Source: Duganella sp. CF517 (GTDB lineage: Bacteria > Pseudomonadota > Gammaproteobacteria > Burkholderiales > Burkholderiaceae_D). Taken from it: 64,000 nucleotides of DNA. Positions 25,652 to 35,399 of this stretch are shown here, in pieces (within the stretch, counting starts at the first letter, position 1; each line of letters begins with the position of its first letter). Under the pieces are notes generated by a model. It was not told where the DNA came from. It saw only the letters and a list, made by a program, of their open reading frames with translations, and made no database searches. The stretch covers positions 62,001 to 126,000 of the forward strand of contig NZ_FODC01000010.1 in NCBI RefSeq assembly GCF_900110275.1. The letters run 5' to 3'. Made by a program: the position numbers and the translations under genes.

Positions 25652-26821
25652 TTAGCGATGGGAGCCGGCCCACGTGGCGCGGTGCCACAGCGATTCGAGC
25701 GGTCCCTGCGCGTGGCGCTTCAACCACCACACACTGAACTGGCGTTGCAACAACGCCAGCGCGATCCCGATCGCCAAGGCATAACTGGCGCCGGTATATC
25801 GATACATCCCCAGCCCGAAGCCATAATAAATCGACGTGCCGATGATCGATTGGACCACATAACTGGTCAAGCTCATTCTGCCTAATGGAGAGAAGAATTC
25901 CAGCCAGCGCCACGAGTAAAACAGCAGCGTAAAACAGGACACCAGCACCACCATAAACGCCACGTTCGACCACGACGTCACGATCACCAATAACGGGCGC
26001 TGCACGGCCTGGCCGATATTCCACGACTCCGGATAAGTTTTGAGCAGATAAAACGGAATAAACGCCACCACCGCGATCATCAGCGCGCGCAGCCAGAATT
26101 GTTTATTCTCGGGCGATGTTTTAAACACGCCTTTCCTGCCCGCGAGCATACCCAGCATAAACAAGGCGGGAATCTGGAATATGCGGCCATTCTCCCAGCT
26201 CCACCGTATAACGCCGACTTTACCGTTGGTCAGATTCCCCCGCCAAACGTCTAGCGCGGCGCCATGGGCCATATATTCATTGGCGCGGCCGAAATAAGCC
26301 CAGGAAGCCGGATCGGCAAGTTTTGCATCGGGATGTGGCAGCGCCTGGAAAAACTCGATCCACGCATATGGCTGCAGCAGCAGAATAATCGCAATCCAAA
26401 GCACTGTCGCGCTGCGCAAGCGCGCCACCGGGACCAACGCCAATCCCAGAACGGCGTAAATGCTCAGGATGTCGCCGTGATAAAACATGGAATTGAACAG
26501 GCCGAAAGCCAGCAGCAAGGCCAGGCGCCAAACGAAGCGCGGCCGGAAATCCTCGCCGCGCTGCTCGCGGCTATGCCACTGGATATAGAACGTCATCCCG
26601 AACAGCAAGGCGAAGATCGCATAGGACTTGCCGCCGAACAGGAAAAACATGCTATCCCAAATCATCTGGTCCACCGACTTCAGCCACGCCGGCAGGCCGC
26701 TTGGCGAAAAATAAAAGTCGAAGTGCTCGATATTGTGTAGCAGCATGATCGAAACGATGGCAAAGCCGCGCAGCGCATCGAGCACATCCAGACGAGAAGG
26801 TTTGACGTTCATCGGTTCCAT
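25652..26821 (-). CDS. DUF418 integral membrane protein (YeiB-like)
   Basis: The 389-residue protein has about ten membrane segments, the N-terminal RLDVLDALRGFAIVSIMLLH and the C-terminal FSPLGRMSLTSYVVQSIIGT, both DUF418/YeiB signatures. The family is related to acyltransferase 3 proteins (note the LRGFAI motif) and its function is not firmly established. M1 (26821) and M4 (26812) are both possible starts. A LacI-type dyad lies about 36 bp upstream. Confidence 0.88.
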   Translation of the reverse strand: MEPMNVKPSRLDVLDALRGFAIVSIMLLHNIEHFDFYFSPSGLPAWLKSVDQMIWDSMFFLFGGKSYAIFALLFGMTFYIQWHSREQRGEDFRPRFVWRLALLLAFGLFNSMFYHGDILSIYAVLGLALVPVARLRSATVLWIAIILLLQPYAWIEFFQALPHPDAKLADPASWAYFGRANEYMAHGAALDVWRGNLTNGKVGVIRWSWENGRIFQIPALFMLGMLAGRKGVFKTSPENKQFWLRALMIAVVAFIPFYLLKTYPESWNIGQAVQRPLLVIVTSWSNVAFMVVLVSCFTLLFYSWRWLEFFSPLGRMSLTSYVVQSIIGTSIYYGFGLGMYRYTGASYALAIGIALALLQRQFSVWWLKRHAQGPLESLWHRATWAGSHR

Positions 26822-26856
26822 TACCTTGGGAAAATGAGCAGAATGCCAAGTTTATC

Positions 26857-26870
26857 TGGAAACGCTCCCA
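26857..26870. promoter_or_regulatory. LacI-family-type operator candidate
   Basis: The 14-mer TGGAAACGCTCCCA is an imperfect dyad around a central CG, the form recognised by many LacI-family repressors. It lies between the start of the DUF418 gene (26821) and the chemoreceptor (27103). Which gene it controls, if any, is not known, and no LacI-type gene is in the window. Confidence 0.35.
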
Positions 26871-27102
26871 GTGGATACGGCGGCGCGACTTCCGTCGACT
26901 TCCCTCAGCAATGAGTAGTACATTGCGAAGTTAGTTGCCATGTGGAAAAGTCTGCGGTATATTATCGCCATCCCATGCAACATCGATCGCCCAACCCTCC
27001 CGCGATCCGCCCCCTCTTCTCCGGCCCCATTCCCGCCAACGTCTCCGCCATGTCAGCACAGGCGGCGCGCGAGTCCGACCCCTCGACCATTGGAATAGTG
27101 AA

Positions 27103-28761
27103 ATGAAAAGCAAGCACATCAAGGTAAGCACCCGGCTGCGCATCGGTTTTGGCGTGATCCTGGCGATGCTGGCCATCGTCATCGGACTGGCCGTCCACCA
27201 TCTGAGCACGCTGAACGCGGGCACCAACGCCATCGTCACCGAAAATTATCCGAAGGTGCTGGCCGCCCAGAACCTGATGAACATCAACAACAAGATCGCC
27301 CGCTCGCTGCGCAACGGCCTGCTGATCCGCGACGACGCCAAAGCCGGCACCGAGCTGGCCGTGGTCGCCGACAAACTCAAGGAAATGGTCGCCGCCAGCG
27401 GAAAACTGGACGACATGGTCAAGTCCGGCGTCGGCCAGGGCCTGTTCGACGCGCTGCAGGCGGCCTATCCGCCGTACGCCGCCTCGATCGCCGAAGTGAT
27501 CCGCCTGCGCCGCGACGGCAGCGTCGACGACGCCGTCGACTTCATGCTGACCAACACCCGCGACTTGCAGATGACGTACATGAAGCGCCTCGACGAGCTG
27601 ATCGCGCACCAGAGCGACGCGATGGAAAAAGCCCGCGCCAACGCCGAGGAAACCTATCAAAACTCGCGCAACATCATGCTGGTGCTGGGTCTGGCCGCGC
27701 TGGGCCTGGGCATCGGCGGCGCCTGGCTGATCTCGCGCCAGCTGCTGAGCCAGCTCGGCGGCGAGCCCGCCGACGTCGCCGCCATCGCCGCGCGCATCGC
27801 CGACGGCGACCTGGCGGTGGCGATCGCGCTGCCGCGCGGCGACGCGCACAGCCTGCTGTTCGCGATCCAGTCGATGCGCGACAGCTTGTCCGGCATCGTG
27901 CGCCAGGTGCGCGGCGGCGCCGAGTCCATCGTCACGGCGGCCACCGAAATCGCCAGCGGCAACCAGGACCTGTCGTCGCGCACCGAGCAGCAGGCCGGCG
28001 CGCTGGAGGAGACCGCTTCGTCGATGGAGGAACTGACCGCCACCGTCAAACAAAATTCGGAAAACGCCCGCCAGGCCAACACGATGGCGCGCTCGGCGTC
28101 GGCGATCGCGGTCGAGGGCGGCGCCGTGGTGTCGAACGTGATCGGCACCATGGCCGAGATCAACGACTCGGCCAGGAAAATCGTCGACATCATCAGCGTC
28201 ATCGACGGCATCGCCTTCCAGACCAACATCCTGGCCTTGAACGCGGCGGTCGAAGCGGCGCGCGCCGGCGAGCAGGGACGCGGCTTCGCCGTGGTCGCCT
28301 CCGAGGTGCGCACGCTGGCGCAGCGCTCGGCCTCCGCCGCCAAGGAAATCAAGGCGCTGATCGACGACTCGGTCGCCAAGGTCGGCGCCGGCACGGAGCT
28401 GGTCGGCCAGGCCGGCGCGACGATGGAGCGCATCGTCGGCGCCGTCAAATCGGTGACCGACATCATGGGCGAGATCAGCCTGGCCAGCCAGGAGCAGGAA
28501 GCCGGCATCGCCCAGATCAACCACGCGATCGCCGAGATGGACACGGTCACGCAGCAGAACGCCGCGCTGGTCGAGGAAGCGGCGGCCGCCGCCGAGGCGC
28601 AGCAGGACCAGGCGCAGCAGCTCTCGCAGCTGGTGGGCGTGTTCAAGCTGGCGCCGGCGCGCCCTGCCGCGCCGGCCACGGCCCCCGCCGCCGCGCGCCG
28701 CCCCGCAACGCCGGCGCTGCGCGACACCCACCAGCACGTCGCGCGGATCAGCGCGGCGTAA
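27103..28761 (+). CDS. Methyl-accepting chemotaxis protein (tar-like)
   Basis: The 552-residue chemoreceptor has an N-terminal membrane helix ([18 protein letters not shown]), a periplasmic four-helix ligand-binding domain to about residue 190, a second helix, and a HAMP region starting [20 protein letters not shown]. The signalling domain has the invariant hairpin tip [20 protein letters not shown]. It relays ligand binding to CheA/CheW. The Ala-rich tail lacks the NWETF-type CheR-binding pentapeptide. The start at 27103 leaves the membrane helix near the N-terminus. Neighbours offer no ligand clue. Confidence 0.93.
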   Translation: MKSKHIKVSTRLRIGFGVILAMLAIVIGLAVHHLSTLNAGTNAIVTENYPKVLAAQNLMNINNKIARSLRNGLLIRDDAKAGTELAVVADKLKEMVAASGKLDDMVKSGVGQGLFDALQAAYPPYAASIAEVIRLRRDGSVDDAVDFMLTNTRDLQMTYMKRLDELIAHQSDAMEKARANAEETYQNSRNIMLVLGLAALGLGIGGAWLISRQLLSQLGGEPADVAAIAARIADGDLAVAIALPRGDAHSLLFAIQSMRDSLSGIVRQVRGGAESIVTAATEIASGNQDLSSRTEQQAGALEETASSMEELTATVKQNSENARQANTMARSASAIAVEGGAVVSNVIGTMAEINDSARKIVDIISVIDGIAFQTNILALNAAVEAARAGEQGRGFAVVASEVRTLAQRSASAAKEIKALIDDSVAKVGAGTELVGQAGATMERIVGAVKSVTDIMGEISLASQEQEAGIAQINHAIAEMDTVTQQNAALVEEAAAAAEAQQDQAQQLSQLVGVFKLAPARPAAPATAPAAARRPATPALRDTHQHVARISAA

Positions 28762-28768
28762 CCGACCC

Positions 28769-28788
28769 GGCGCCGCCGACGCGGCGCC
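28769..28788. terminator. GC hairpin after chemoreceptor gene
   Basis: A perfect 8-bp stem (GGCGCCGC / GCGGCGCC) with a 4-nt loop begins 8 bp after the stop. There is no T-run; it may slow or stop transcription with help. Confidence 0.4.
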
Positions 28789-28849
28789 CCCAACGCCGGA
28801 TCGAGGTGGAGCGGGCAATCGCCACTGGACTTCCGGGACAGCCGACTGT

Positions 28850-28883
28850 CTGTCATCGAGCCGTAACACTAGCGACCTAAAGT
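28850..28883 (+). promoter_or_regulatory. Pho box and -10 for phospholipase C gene
   Basis: CTGTCAT (28850-28856), 4 bp, then CCGTAAC (28861-28867) form the 7-4-7 spaced direct repeat of a PhoB box. A TAAAGT (28878-28883) follows 10 bp later, the distance expected when the Pho box replaces the -35. It lies 91 bp before the ATG. Regulation by phosphate starvation fits a phospholipase C. Confidence 0.6.
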
Positions 28884-28974
28884 AGCGGGGCCGCACAGCA
28901 AAACGGTAACACGAAGACAACAAAGCAACGCGCCTCCCCGGCGCGCGTCCCACCAACGTCCTCACGCGAACCCT

Positions 28975-31218
28975 ATGACCTCACGACGTAAATTCCTCCT
29001 CAACGGTGCCCGCGCCGGCATCGCCGCCGGCGCCTACGCGGCCTTCCCGCCGGCGATCCAGCGCGCGCTCGCCATCCCCGCCAACAACGCCACCGGCACC
29101 ATCCGGGACGTCGAGCATGTGGTGATCCTGATGCAGGAGAACCGCGCGTTCGACCATTATTTCGGCACGCTCGCCGGCGTGCGCGGCTTCGGCGACCGCT
29201 TCCCGATCCCGCTGCCGGACGGCCGCAACGTCTGGCAGCAGCGCACCGCCAACGGCGACGTGATCGCGCCGTTCCACCTGGACGGCAACGCCGGCAACGC
29301 GCAGCGCGCCAGCGGCACGCCGCACGACTGGCTCGACAGCCAGATGGCCTGGGACCACGGCCGCATGGACCAGTGGCCGCGCTACAAGAACCCGATTTCG
29401 ATGGGCTTTTTCAAGGAAGCCGAGATCCCGTTCCAGTTCGCGCTGGCCAACGCGTTCACCTTGTGCGACGCCTATCACTGCGCGATGCACACGGGCACCG
29501 ATGCCAACCGCTCGTTCTTCCTGACCGGCACCAACGGCGCGGTGCCGACCGGCACCGCCTTCGTCAGCAACGAGTGGGACGCGATCGACGGCCTGGCCAG
29601 CGGCGTCGACACCGGCTACACCTGGACCACCTACGCCGAACGCCTCGAAGCGGCCGGCGTGCGCTGGATGAGCTACCAGAACATGCCGGATGAATGGGGC
29701 GACAATATGCTGGGGGCGTTCCGGCAATTCCGGCGCGCCAACATCGCCTCCGGCTACCCCGTCTCCAGCGGCGGCGCGCCCGGCCGCCCGTACACCAGCA
29801 CCGGCCAGGCGCTGCCCTACCACGCCTACGACGCGGCGACCGACAACGCCAACAACCCGCTGTACAAAGGTATCGCCAACACCCTGCCCGGCAGCCAGCC
29901 CGAGCAGTACCTGGACGCGTTCAAGCGCGACATCCGCGAAGGCAAGCTGCCCCAGGTGTCGTGGGTGAACGCGCCGTCGATCTACTGCGAGCATCCCGGC
30001 CCGTCCAGCCCGGTGCAGGGCGCGTGGTTCGTGCAGGAGGTGCTGGACGCCCTGACGGCCAACCCCGACGTCTGGAGCAAGACCGTGCTGATCGTCACCT
30101 ACGACGAGAACGACGGCTATTTCGACCACGCGCCCTCGCCGTCCGCGCCCTCGCCCGACGGCAAGGGCGGCTACGCCGGCAAGACCACGCTGTCGCAAGC
30201 CCAGCTGTCTCCCGAGTACCACGCCTATCCGAAACCGGCCGGCAGCGCCGGGCAGCCGGCCCCGGACGGCCGCGTCTACGGCCCCGGTCCGCGCGTGCCG
30301 CTGTTCGTGATTTCGCCGTGGAGCCGTGGCGGCTGGGTCAACTCCCAGGTGTTCGACCACACCTCGGTGCTGCGTTTCCTGGAAGTGCGCTTCGGCGTGC
30401 AGGAGCCGAACATCGGCCCGTTCCGCCGTGCCGTCTGCGGCGATTTGACGAGCGCGTTCAACTTCGCCACGCCCAATGCCGAGGCGCTGCCGCAGCTCGC
30501 GGGGAAAAAGAACAGAACCCAGGCCGACGCGCTGCGCGCCGCGCAGCAGCGGCTGTCGCAGATCCGTCCGCCCGCCGCGCCGAGCATGCCTGTGCAGGCC
30601 GCCGGCACCCGGCCGTCGCGCGCGCTGCCCTACGAGCTGGCGACCACCTGCGAGGTGCAGCCGGGCGCCACGATGAACGCCGCGCGCGTCGTCCTGGGAT
30701 TCGTCAATACCGGCCGCCAGGCCGCCGTGTTCCATGTGTACGACCGCAAGGACCTGGCCGCCGTGCCGCGCCGCTACACCGTCGAGGCAGGTAAATCGCT
30801 GTCGGACGGCTGGACGCCGGCGCCCGGCGGCGCCTATGACCTGTGGGTGCTGGGACCGAACGGCTACCACCGCCACTTCACCGGCAGCGCGCTGCGCGCC
30901 GTCGCGGCGGGCCAGCCGCGCCCGGACGTGCAGGTGCGCTGCGACGCCGCCACGGCGGAGCTGGTGGTCCGTCTGGTCAACACCGGCGCGACCGCCTGCA
31001 CGTTCAATCTGAACGCCAACGCCTATGCGCCGCTGCGGCAGCTGAATACGGTCGCGCCGCGGGCCGAACTGGTGTTGCGCCTTCCGGTGGCGGGCAACGG
31101 CTGCTGGTACGACTTCAGCGCCACGGTGTCGGGCCAGCCCGACTACCTGCGGCGCTTCGCCGGCCGGCTCGAGACCGGCCGCCACACGGTCAGCGACCCG
31201 GCCCTGGGCCAGGCTTAA
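28975..31218 (+). CDS. Tat-exported phospholipase C, phosphocholine-specific (PlcN/PlcH-like)
   Basis: The 747-residue protein begins with a Tat signal (TSRRKFLLNGARAGIAAGAY). The catalytic domain has HVVILMQENRAFDHYFGTLA near residues 46-65, a Thr-containing GTDANRSFFLTGTN and WVNAPSIYCEHPGPSSP, the hallmarks of the PLC/acid phosphatase family. Two C-terminal beta-sandwich DUF756 repeats (ALPYELATTCEVQPG and RPDVQVRCDAATAELVVRLV) complete it. It would release phosphocholine or phosphate from phospholipids outside the inner membrane. The upstream Pho box suggests a role in phosphate scavenging. A PEP-CTERM gene follows after 53 bp in the same direction. Confidence 0.93.
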   Translation: MTSRRKFLLNGARAGIAAGAYAAFPPAIQRALAIPANNATGTIRDVEHVVILMQENRAFDHYFGTLAGVRGFGDRFPIPLPDGRNVWQQRTANGDVIAPFHLDGNAGNAQRASGTPHDWLDSQMAWDHGRMDQWPRYKNPISMGFFKEAEIPFQFALANAFTLCDAYHCAMHTGTDANRSFFLTGTNGAVPTGTAFVSNEWDAIDGLASGVDTGYTWTTYAERLEAAGVRWMSYQNMPDEWGDNMLGAFRQFRRANIASGYPVSSGGAPGRPYTSTGQALPYHAYDAATDNANNPLYKGIANTLPGSQPEQYLDAFKRDIREGKLPQVSWVNAPSIYCEHPGPSSPVQGAWFVQEVLDALTANPDVWSKTVLIVTYDENDGYFDHAPSPSAPSPDGKGGYAGKTTLSQAQLSPEYHAYPKPAGSAGQPAPDGRVYGPGPRVPLFVISPWSRGGWVNSQVFDHTSVLRFLEVRFGVQEPNIGPFRRAVCGDLTSAFNFATPNAEALPQLAGKKNRTQADALRAAQQRLSQIRPPAAPSMPVQAAGTRPSRALPYELATTCEVQPGATMNAARVVLGFVNTGRQAAVFHVYDRKDLAAVPRRYTVEAGKSLSDGWTPAPGGAYDLWVLGPNGYHRHFTGSALRAVAAGQPRPDVQVRCDAATAELVVRLVNTGATACTFNLNANAYAPLRQLNTVAPRAELVLRLPVAGNGCWYDFSATVSGQPDYLRRFAGRLETGRHTVSDPALGQA

Positions 31219-31271
31219 GCACCCGGCGGCCGCGCGCCGCTGTTTTCCCTATTTGATTTGACAGGACACTC

Positions 31272-31850
31272 ATGCATTCGATCATCCGCAAACTTGCCTT
31301 CAGCGCCGCCATCGCGCTGGCCACGCCGCTGGCCTTCGCCGGCGTGCTCACATTCGACGACATCGTCGGTCCCGACGGCTACGCCCACGTGCCCGACAAC
31401 TACGGTGGACTGGACTGGTCGGCCTCCGGCCTGTCGGTGTTCACCGGCGCGCAGGCGCCGTTCACGCCGCATTCCGGCAACGGCAGGGTCACCACCGACT
31501 GGATCGACGGCGGGCCGGTGGCCAGCACCATCCGCTTCCTGGCGCCGACCGTCTTCAACGGCGCCTGGTTCTCGGGGTTCGGCGACAGCAGCGTGCGCTT
31601 CGATCTGTACAGTGGAAACCGACTGGTCGCCAGCTCGGCGCTGCTGCAACTGTCGGCCACGCCGGCCTACCTGGCCGCCGGCTGGAACGGCGCGATCGAC
31701 GCGATCGTCGTATCGAGCGGCTTCCAGGGCTCGTACGTGATGGACGACCTGAGCTTCCAAAGCGCCTCGGCCGTGCCTGAGCCAGGCTCGATGGCGCTGC
31801 TGCTGGCCGGATTGGGACTGGTCGGCGCGATGCGGCTGCGCCGCTCCTAA
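31272..31850 (+). CDS. PEP-CTERM sorting-domain protein
   Basis: The 192-residue product has a signal peptide ending FAFAG-like (LATPLAFAG) and a C-terminal sorting signal: [20 protein letters not shown] followed by RLRRS. Such proteins are processed by an exosortase at the PEP motif and exported to the cell surface or matrix. The middle part ([20 protein letters not shown] and [17 protein letters not shown]) resembles a beta-sandwich with an unknown role. It follows phospholipase C and could be in the same operon. Its last four bases overlap the end of the convergent chemoreceptor gene. Confidence 0.92.
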   Translation: MHSIIRKLAFSAAIALATPLAFAGVLTFDDIVGPDGYAHVPDNYGGLDWSASGLSVFTGAQAPFTPHSGNGRVTTDWIDGGPVASTIRFLAPTVFNGAWFSGFGDSSVRFDLYSGNRLVASSALLQLSATPAYLAAGWNGAIDAIVVSSGFQGSYVMDDLSFQSASAVPEPGSMALLLAGLGLVGAMRLRRS

Positions 31851-33391
31851 CGCGCCAGCCGGAACACCTTCACCGCCTCGGCCAGCTGGTCGGCCTGCGC
31901 CTGCAAGGCGCCGGCCGCCGCCGCGGCCTGCTCCACCAGCGCGGCGTTTTGCTGCGTGGTGCTGTCGATGCTGCCGATGGCTTGATTGATCTGCTCGATG
32001 CCCAGCTCCTGCTCGCGGCTGGCGGTGGCGATCTCGCCGACGATGGTGCTGACGCGGCTGATGCCGTTGACGATCTGGTCCATCGTGCCGCCGGCCTGGC
32101 CGACCAGCACGCCGCCGGCCTCCACCTGCGCGACCGAGGCGTCGATCAGCTGCTTGATTTCCTTGGCGGCCGAATCGGAGCGGTGCGCCAGGCTGCGCAC
32201 CTCGGAGGCGACCACCGCGAAGCCGCGGCCCTGCTCGCCCGCGCGCGCCGCTTCCACGGCCGCGTTCAACGCCAGGATATTGGTCTGGAAGGCGATGCCC
32301 TCGATCACGCCGATGATGTCGACGATCTTTTGCGACGAGGCGTTGATCGCGCCCATCGTTTCGACCACCCGCGTCATGACCGCCCCGCCCTCGCCGGCGA
32401 CCTTGGCCGCCGACGACGCCAGCTCGTTGGCCTGGCCCGCGTTGTGGGAATTTTGCTTCACCGCCGACGTCAGCTCCTCCATCGACGAGGCCGTCTCCTC
32501 GAGCGAGCTGGCCTGCGACTCGGTGCGCGACGACAGGTCCATATTGCCGCTGGCGATTTCGCTCGACGCCAGCGCGATGGCGTCGGTGCCGCCGCGCACC
32601 TGGCTGACGATGCCGTGCAGGCTGGTGTTCATGTCGGCCAGCGCGCGCTTGAGCAGGCCCGTCTCCGAGATGTCGGCCGCGTCGAGCGTCATGCTGCCTG
32701 ATAAATCGCCCTTCGACACGCGCTCCGCGAACCCGACCGCCTCGTTGAGCGGCTGCATGATGGAGCGGGTGATCAGTTGGCCGATCACCAGCGCGACCAA
32801 CACCGCCAGCAACGAAAACCCGATGATCTGGTAGCGCGAGTTGGCCACCGCGCTGTCGCCGACCTGCTTGGCCGACTCCGAATTCTTCTCGATCAAATCG
32901 CTCAAGGCCGACATGCTTTTTTCCAGCGCCCGGAAGCTGTCCATGAAGCCGCCGAACTTGGCCTGCGCCGCGTCCTTGTTGGTCAGCGACAGCTCGACCA
33001 TCTCCTCGGTGTTCTTCAGGTAGCGCTCGACGTCGGGCCTTACCGTCGCGATCGCGGCGCGCACCTCGGCATCGATGTCGGCCGCCTCCATGTCCTTGAT
33101 GCCCTTGCGGAACAGCGCCATGTGCTCGGCCAGGTCTTCGCGCACGCCCTTCACTTCGGCCGGATCGTTCTTGTCGGCGGCCAGGCGCGCGGCCAGCACG
33201 TCGGCGCGCAGCGCGTCGTGCATCATATCGGCCTGCAACTGATCCTTCATCGCCGCGCTGTTGGTGCTGATGGCGCCGATCGCGCCGTCGAGCACTTGCA
33301 CCGCGATGTAGCCGACCACGCCAATCAGGCTGACAAAGGCCAGCGTGACCACATTGGATAACAGCAAGCGCTGCCTGATCGTCAACCGCAT
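31847..33391 (-). CDS. Methyl-accepting chemotaxis protein
   Basis: The 514-residue chemoreceptor has an N-terminal membrane helix ([19 protein letters not shown]), a periplasmic helical bundle to about residue 190, a second helix ([17 protein letters not shown]) and a HAMP domain. The signalling domain contains [20 protein letters not shown] and [20 protein letters not shown]. The HAMP lacks the LGGEP motif seen in the two other chemoreceptors in this window, so it is a different lineage. It ends KVFRLAR without a CheR tether. It lies 12 bp from the end of the outer-membrane protein gene upstream on the same strand. Confidence 0.93.
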   Translation of the reverse strand: MRLTIRQRLLLSNVVTLAFVSLIGVVGYIAVQVLDGAIGAISTNSAAMKDQLQADMMHDALRADVLAARLAADKNDPAEVKGVREDLAEHMALFRKGIKDMEAADIDAEVRAAIATVRPDVERYLKNTEEMVELSLTNKDAAQAKFGGFMDSFRALEKSMSALSDLIEKNSESAKQVGDSAVANSRYQIIGFSLLAVLVALVIGQLITRSIMQPLNEAVGFAERVSKGDLSGSMTLDAADISETGLLKRALADMNTSLHGIVSQVRGGTDAIALASSEIASGNMDLSSRTESQASSLEETASSMEELTSAVKQNSHNAGQANELASSAAKVAGEGGAVMTRVVETMGAINASSQKIVDIIGVIEGIAFQTNILALNAAVEAARAGEQGRGFAVVASEVRSLAHRSDSAAKEIKQLIDASVAQVEAGGVLVGQAGGTMDQIVNGISRVSTIVGEIATASREQELGIEQINQAIGSIDSTTQQNAALVEQAAAAAGALQAQADQLAEAVKVFRLAR

Positions 33392-33403
33392 GATGACCCC
33401 TGT

Positions 33404-34189
33404 TTAAAACTTCATGGAAAGGCCGACCGTCCAGCTCCAGTCCGGCGTGCGGCTGTTGAGTCCGCGCGACAGCGCGGTATCGATTTGTACCGTCTTGCTC
33501 AGCAGGTAGGCGGCGCCGACGTCCAGCGTGCTGATGGTGCCGCCGTCGCGCGCGCGGGCGATCTTTTCGTCGGAGTACTCGACAAAGGTGCGCAACCGCT
33601 CGGTCCACCCCTTGCCCACCACGATGCCGAAAATGCCGGTGGTATGGCGGTCGCCGTTATCGTTGGGCAGCCATGCCAGGCCCGGCATGACGCCGAGCGA
33701 CCAGTCGTCGGCGAACTCCCACTCGGCGGCCAGGCGCAGCGAGCCGCCGTTGCCTTGCGCGCGGAACGGCGCCGAGCCGGTGTCGAGGTCGACGTGCGCG
33801 AGCACGCCCATCGATGGCGACGCGCCGTTTTCGTCGGCGACATGCCATTTGACGCCGAGCGAGACGTCGCCGTAACCGCTGTCGGTGGCGCGCGCGCCGC
33901 TGGCGAGGTCGGTGCTGGTGGCGCGGATGCGGCCGTCCGTTTCAAGGCGCACCTCCCAGTCCTCGCCGACGCCATAGCGCAGCAGGGTCGGTGTCGAGTA
34001 TGCTTTGTCCTTGATACCGTCGGCCTTGTTGCGATCGACGGCGAAGCTGGTCTCGATCTGAAAGCGGCCCTTGCCGACCACATTGCTCGATTCGACGAAA
34101 TCCGGCCGGTCGGTGGCGATTTCATCGTCCGCCGCGATGGCAAAGGCGGGCAACATAAACAGTACGGCAACAATATTTTTGATAGCCAT
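33404..34189 (-). CDS. Outer-membrane beta-barrel protein (phenol MetA-like transporter family)
   Basis: The 261-residue product has a signal peptide (IVAVLFMLPAFAIAA), then DEIATDRPDFVESSNVVGKG and RFQIETSFAVDRNK, typical of the MetA-pathway/PF13557 family. Strands alternate with turns through the rest, ending WSWTVGLSMKF with the terminal phenylalanine of a porin-type barrel. The presumed role is passive uptake or structural. It stands directly upstream of a chemoreceptor on the same strand (12 bp), so the two may be co-transcribed. Confidence 0.8.
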   Translation of the reverse strand: MAIKNIVAVLFMLPAFAIAADDEIATDRPDFVESSNVVGKGRFQIETSFAVDRNKADGIKDKAYSTPTLLRYGVGEDWEVRLETDGRIRATSTDLASGARATDSGYGDVSLGVKWHVADENGASPSMGVLAHVDLDTGSAPFRAQGNGGSLRLAAEWEFADDWSLGVMPGLAWLPNDNGDRHTTGIFGIVVGKGWTERLRTFVEYSDEKIARARDGGTISTLDVGAAYLLSKTVQIDTALSRGLNSRTPDWSWTVGLSMKF

Positions 34190-34281
34190 GTAGACCCTCC
34201 GACGGCAATGTGCTGGTCCCTAACGTATCACATTGATTTAGATCAACGGTTGGTAAATTTCCACACGCATACACTTGAAAT

Positions 34282-34821
34282 ATGACTTCAATCGAGCAAC
34301 TCACTCCCGCTGATTTCGACCATTTCCTCGCCTATTTGAACGACCATCTGTCGGACAACGGCCGCGACGGCACCGGCTATTTCCAGCCGCTGTCGCGCGA
34401 CGATGCGCGCTTCCCCGCCGACAAGGCGGACGCCTTCAGGGCCGGCCTGCGGATCGACGTCGGCGCGCCCGGCTGGCGCCGCGTCTGGGTGGCGCGCGAC
34501 GCCGCCGGCGGCATCGCCGGCCACATCGACCTGCGCGGGCATGCCGAGCGCTACGCCGCCCACCGCTGCCTGCTGGGCATGGGCGTCGACCGCGGCCAGC
34601 GCAAGGCCGGCCTCGGCGGGCGCCTGATCGCGCATGCGCAGTCGTGGGCACGGGAATCCGCGCGGCTCGAATGGATCGACTTGCAGGTGCTCTCGTCCAA
34701 CGCCGCCGCCATCAATCTTTACTTGCGCAACGGCTTCCAAAAAACCGGCGAAGTCGACGGCATGTTCCACATCGACGGCCAGCGTTTCTCGTATACGGGC
34801 ATGAGCAAGCGCCTGGGCTGA
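34282..34821 (+). CDS. GNAT-family N-acetyltransferase
   Basis: The 179-residue protein has the GNAT acetyl-CoA motif A as LLGMGVDRGQRKAGLGGRLI (Q/R-x-x-G-x-G/A reads QRKAGLG) and a C-terminal AINLYLRNGFQKTGEVDG, the usual motif B region. It should transfer acetyl or another acyl group from CoA to an amine; the acceptor is unknown. It is divergent from the outer-membrane protein gene. Its stop is followed at once by a histidine kinase remnant. Confidence 0.9.
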   Translation: MTSIEQLTPADFDHFLAYLNDHLSDNGRDGTGYFQPLSRDDARFPADKADAFRAGLRIDVGAPGWRRVWVARDAAGGIAGHIDLRGHAERYAAHRCLLGMGVDRGQRKAGLGGRLIAHAQSWARESARLEWIDLQVLSSNAAAINLYLRNGFQKTGEVDGMFHIDGQRFSYTGMSKRLG

Positions 34822-34824
34822 GCC

Positions 34825-35366
34825 GACGGGACGGCGCGCGGGCGGCCCCCAAGATCATCGCCCGCCGCCGCCGCAACACCGTGCTCGCCATCGCCGCGCT
34901 GTACTACCGTGGCCAGCTCAACGAGCGCGACGGCGAAGACTTCAGCACCGCCATCGTCGCGGTCAAGCGGCGCAATGCCAGCCTGGGCGAGTTCATCGAA
35001 CGCTTTACGCGCGTGGTCGAGATGCCGGCCGTGGCGCTGGACCGGCATTTGACCGAGCAGGTGCTGCTGAACGTGGTCAAGAACGCCATGGAGGCGGTGG
35101 AGGAAGCGGGCGCCGGCGGCAAGTTCATCGAATTCGCGCTGGTCGACGGCGACGATGGCGTGCGCTTATCGGTGATTGACTCGGGCAATCTGCTGGGCAA
35201 GGTGCCGGCGCGGCAGTTGTTCACGCCGTTTTTCACCACCAACAAGGGCGGCCAGGGGATCGGCTTGCTGTTCGTGCGCGAGGTGATGAACCGGCACGGC
35301 TTTGCCTATCGGCTGGCGGCCACCGGCGACGGCGCGACGCGCTTCGATATCTGGTTCAAGCCCTGA
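34825..35366 (+). pseudogene. Internally deleted sensor histidine kinase remnant
   Basis: The open frame reads ALYYRGQLNERDGEDFSTAI, then RNASLGEFIERFTRVVEMPA, then VALDRHLTEQVLLNVVKNAM, DSGNLLGKVPARQLFTPFFT and NKGGQGIGLLFVREVMNRHG. These are N-box (NVVKNAMEAV), a G1-like DSGN, F-box (FTPFFT) and G2 (GGQGIGL) pieces of a HATPase domain. No H-box histidine, sensor domain or start codon is present, and the stretch between VEMPA and VALDR appears to lack the usual linker helix. It cannot make a working kinase. Confidence 0.72.
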
Positions 35367-35399
35367 GCTGCTGAATATCTGGAAACCCCGTACGGCCGA

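Noticed and set aside
34644-34824. Overlapping start for the histidine kinase remnant inside the GNAT gene
   Set aside because: The Arg/Gln-rich stretch is an out-of-frame reading of the GNAT codons; kinase similarity starts only after the GNAT stop.
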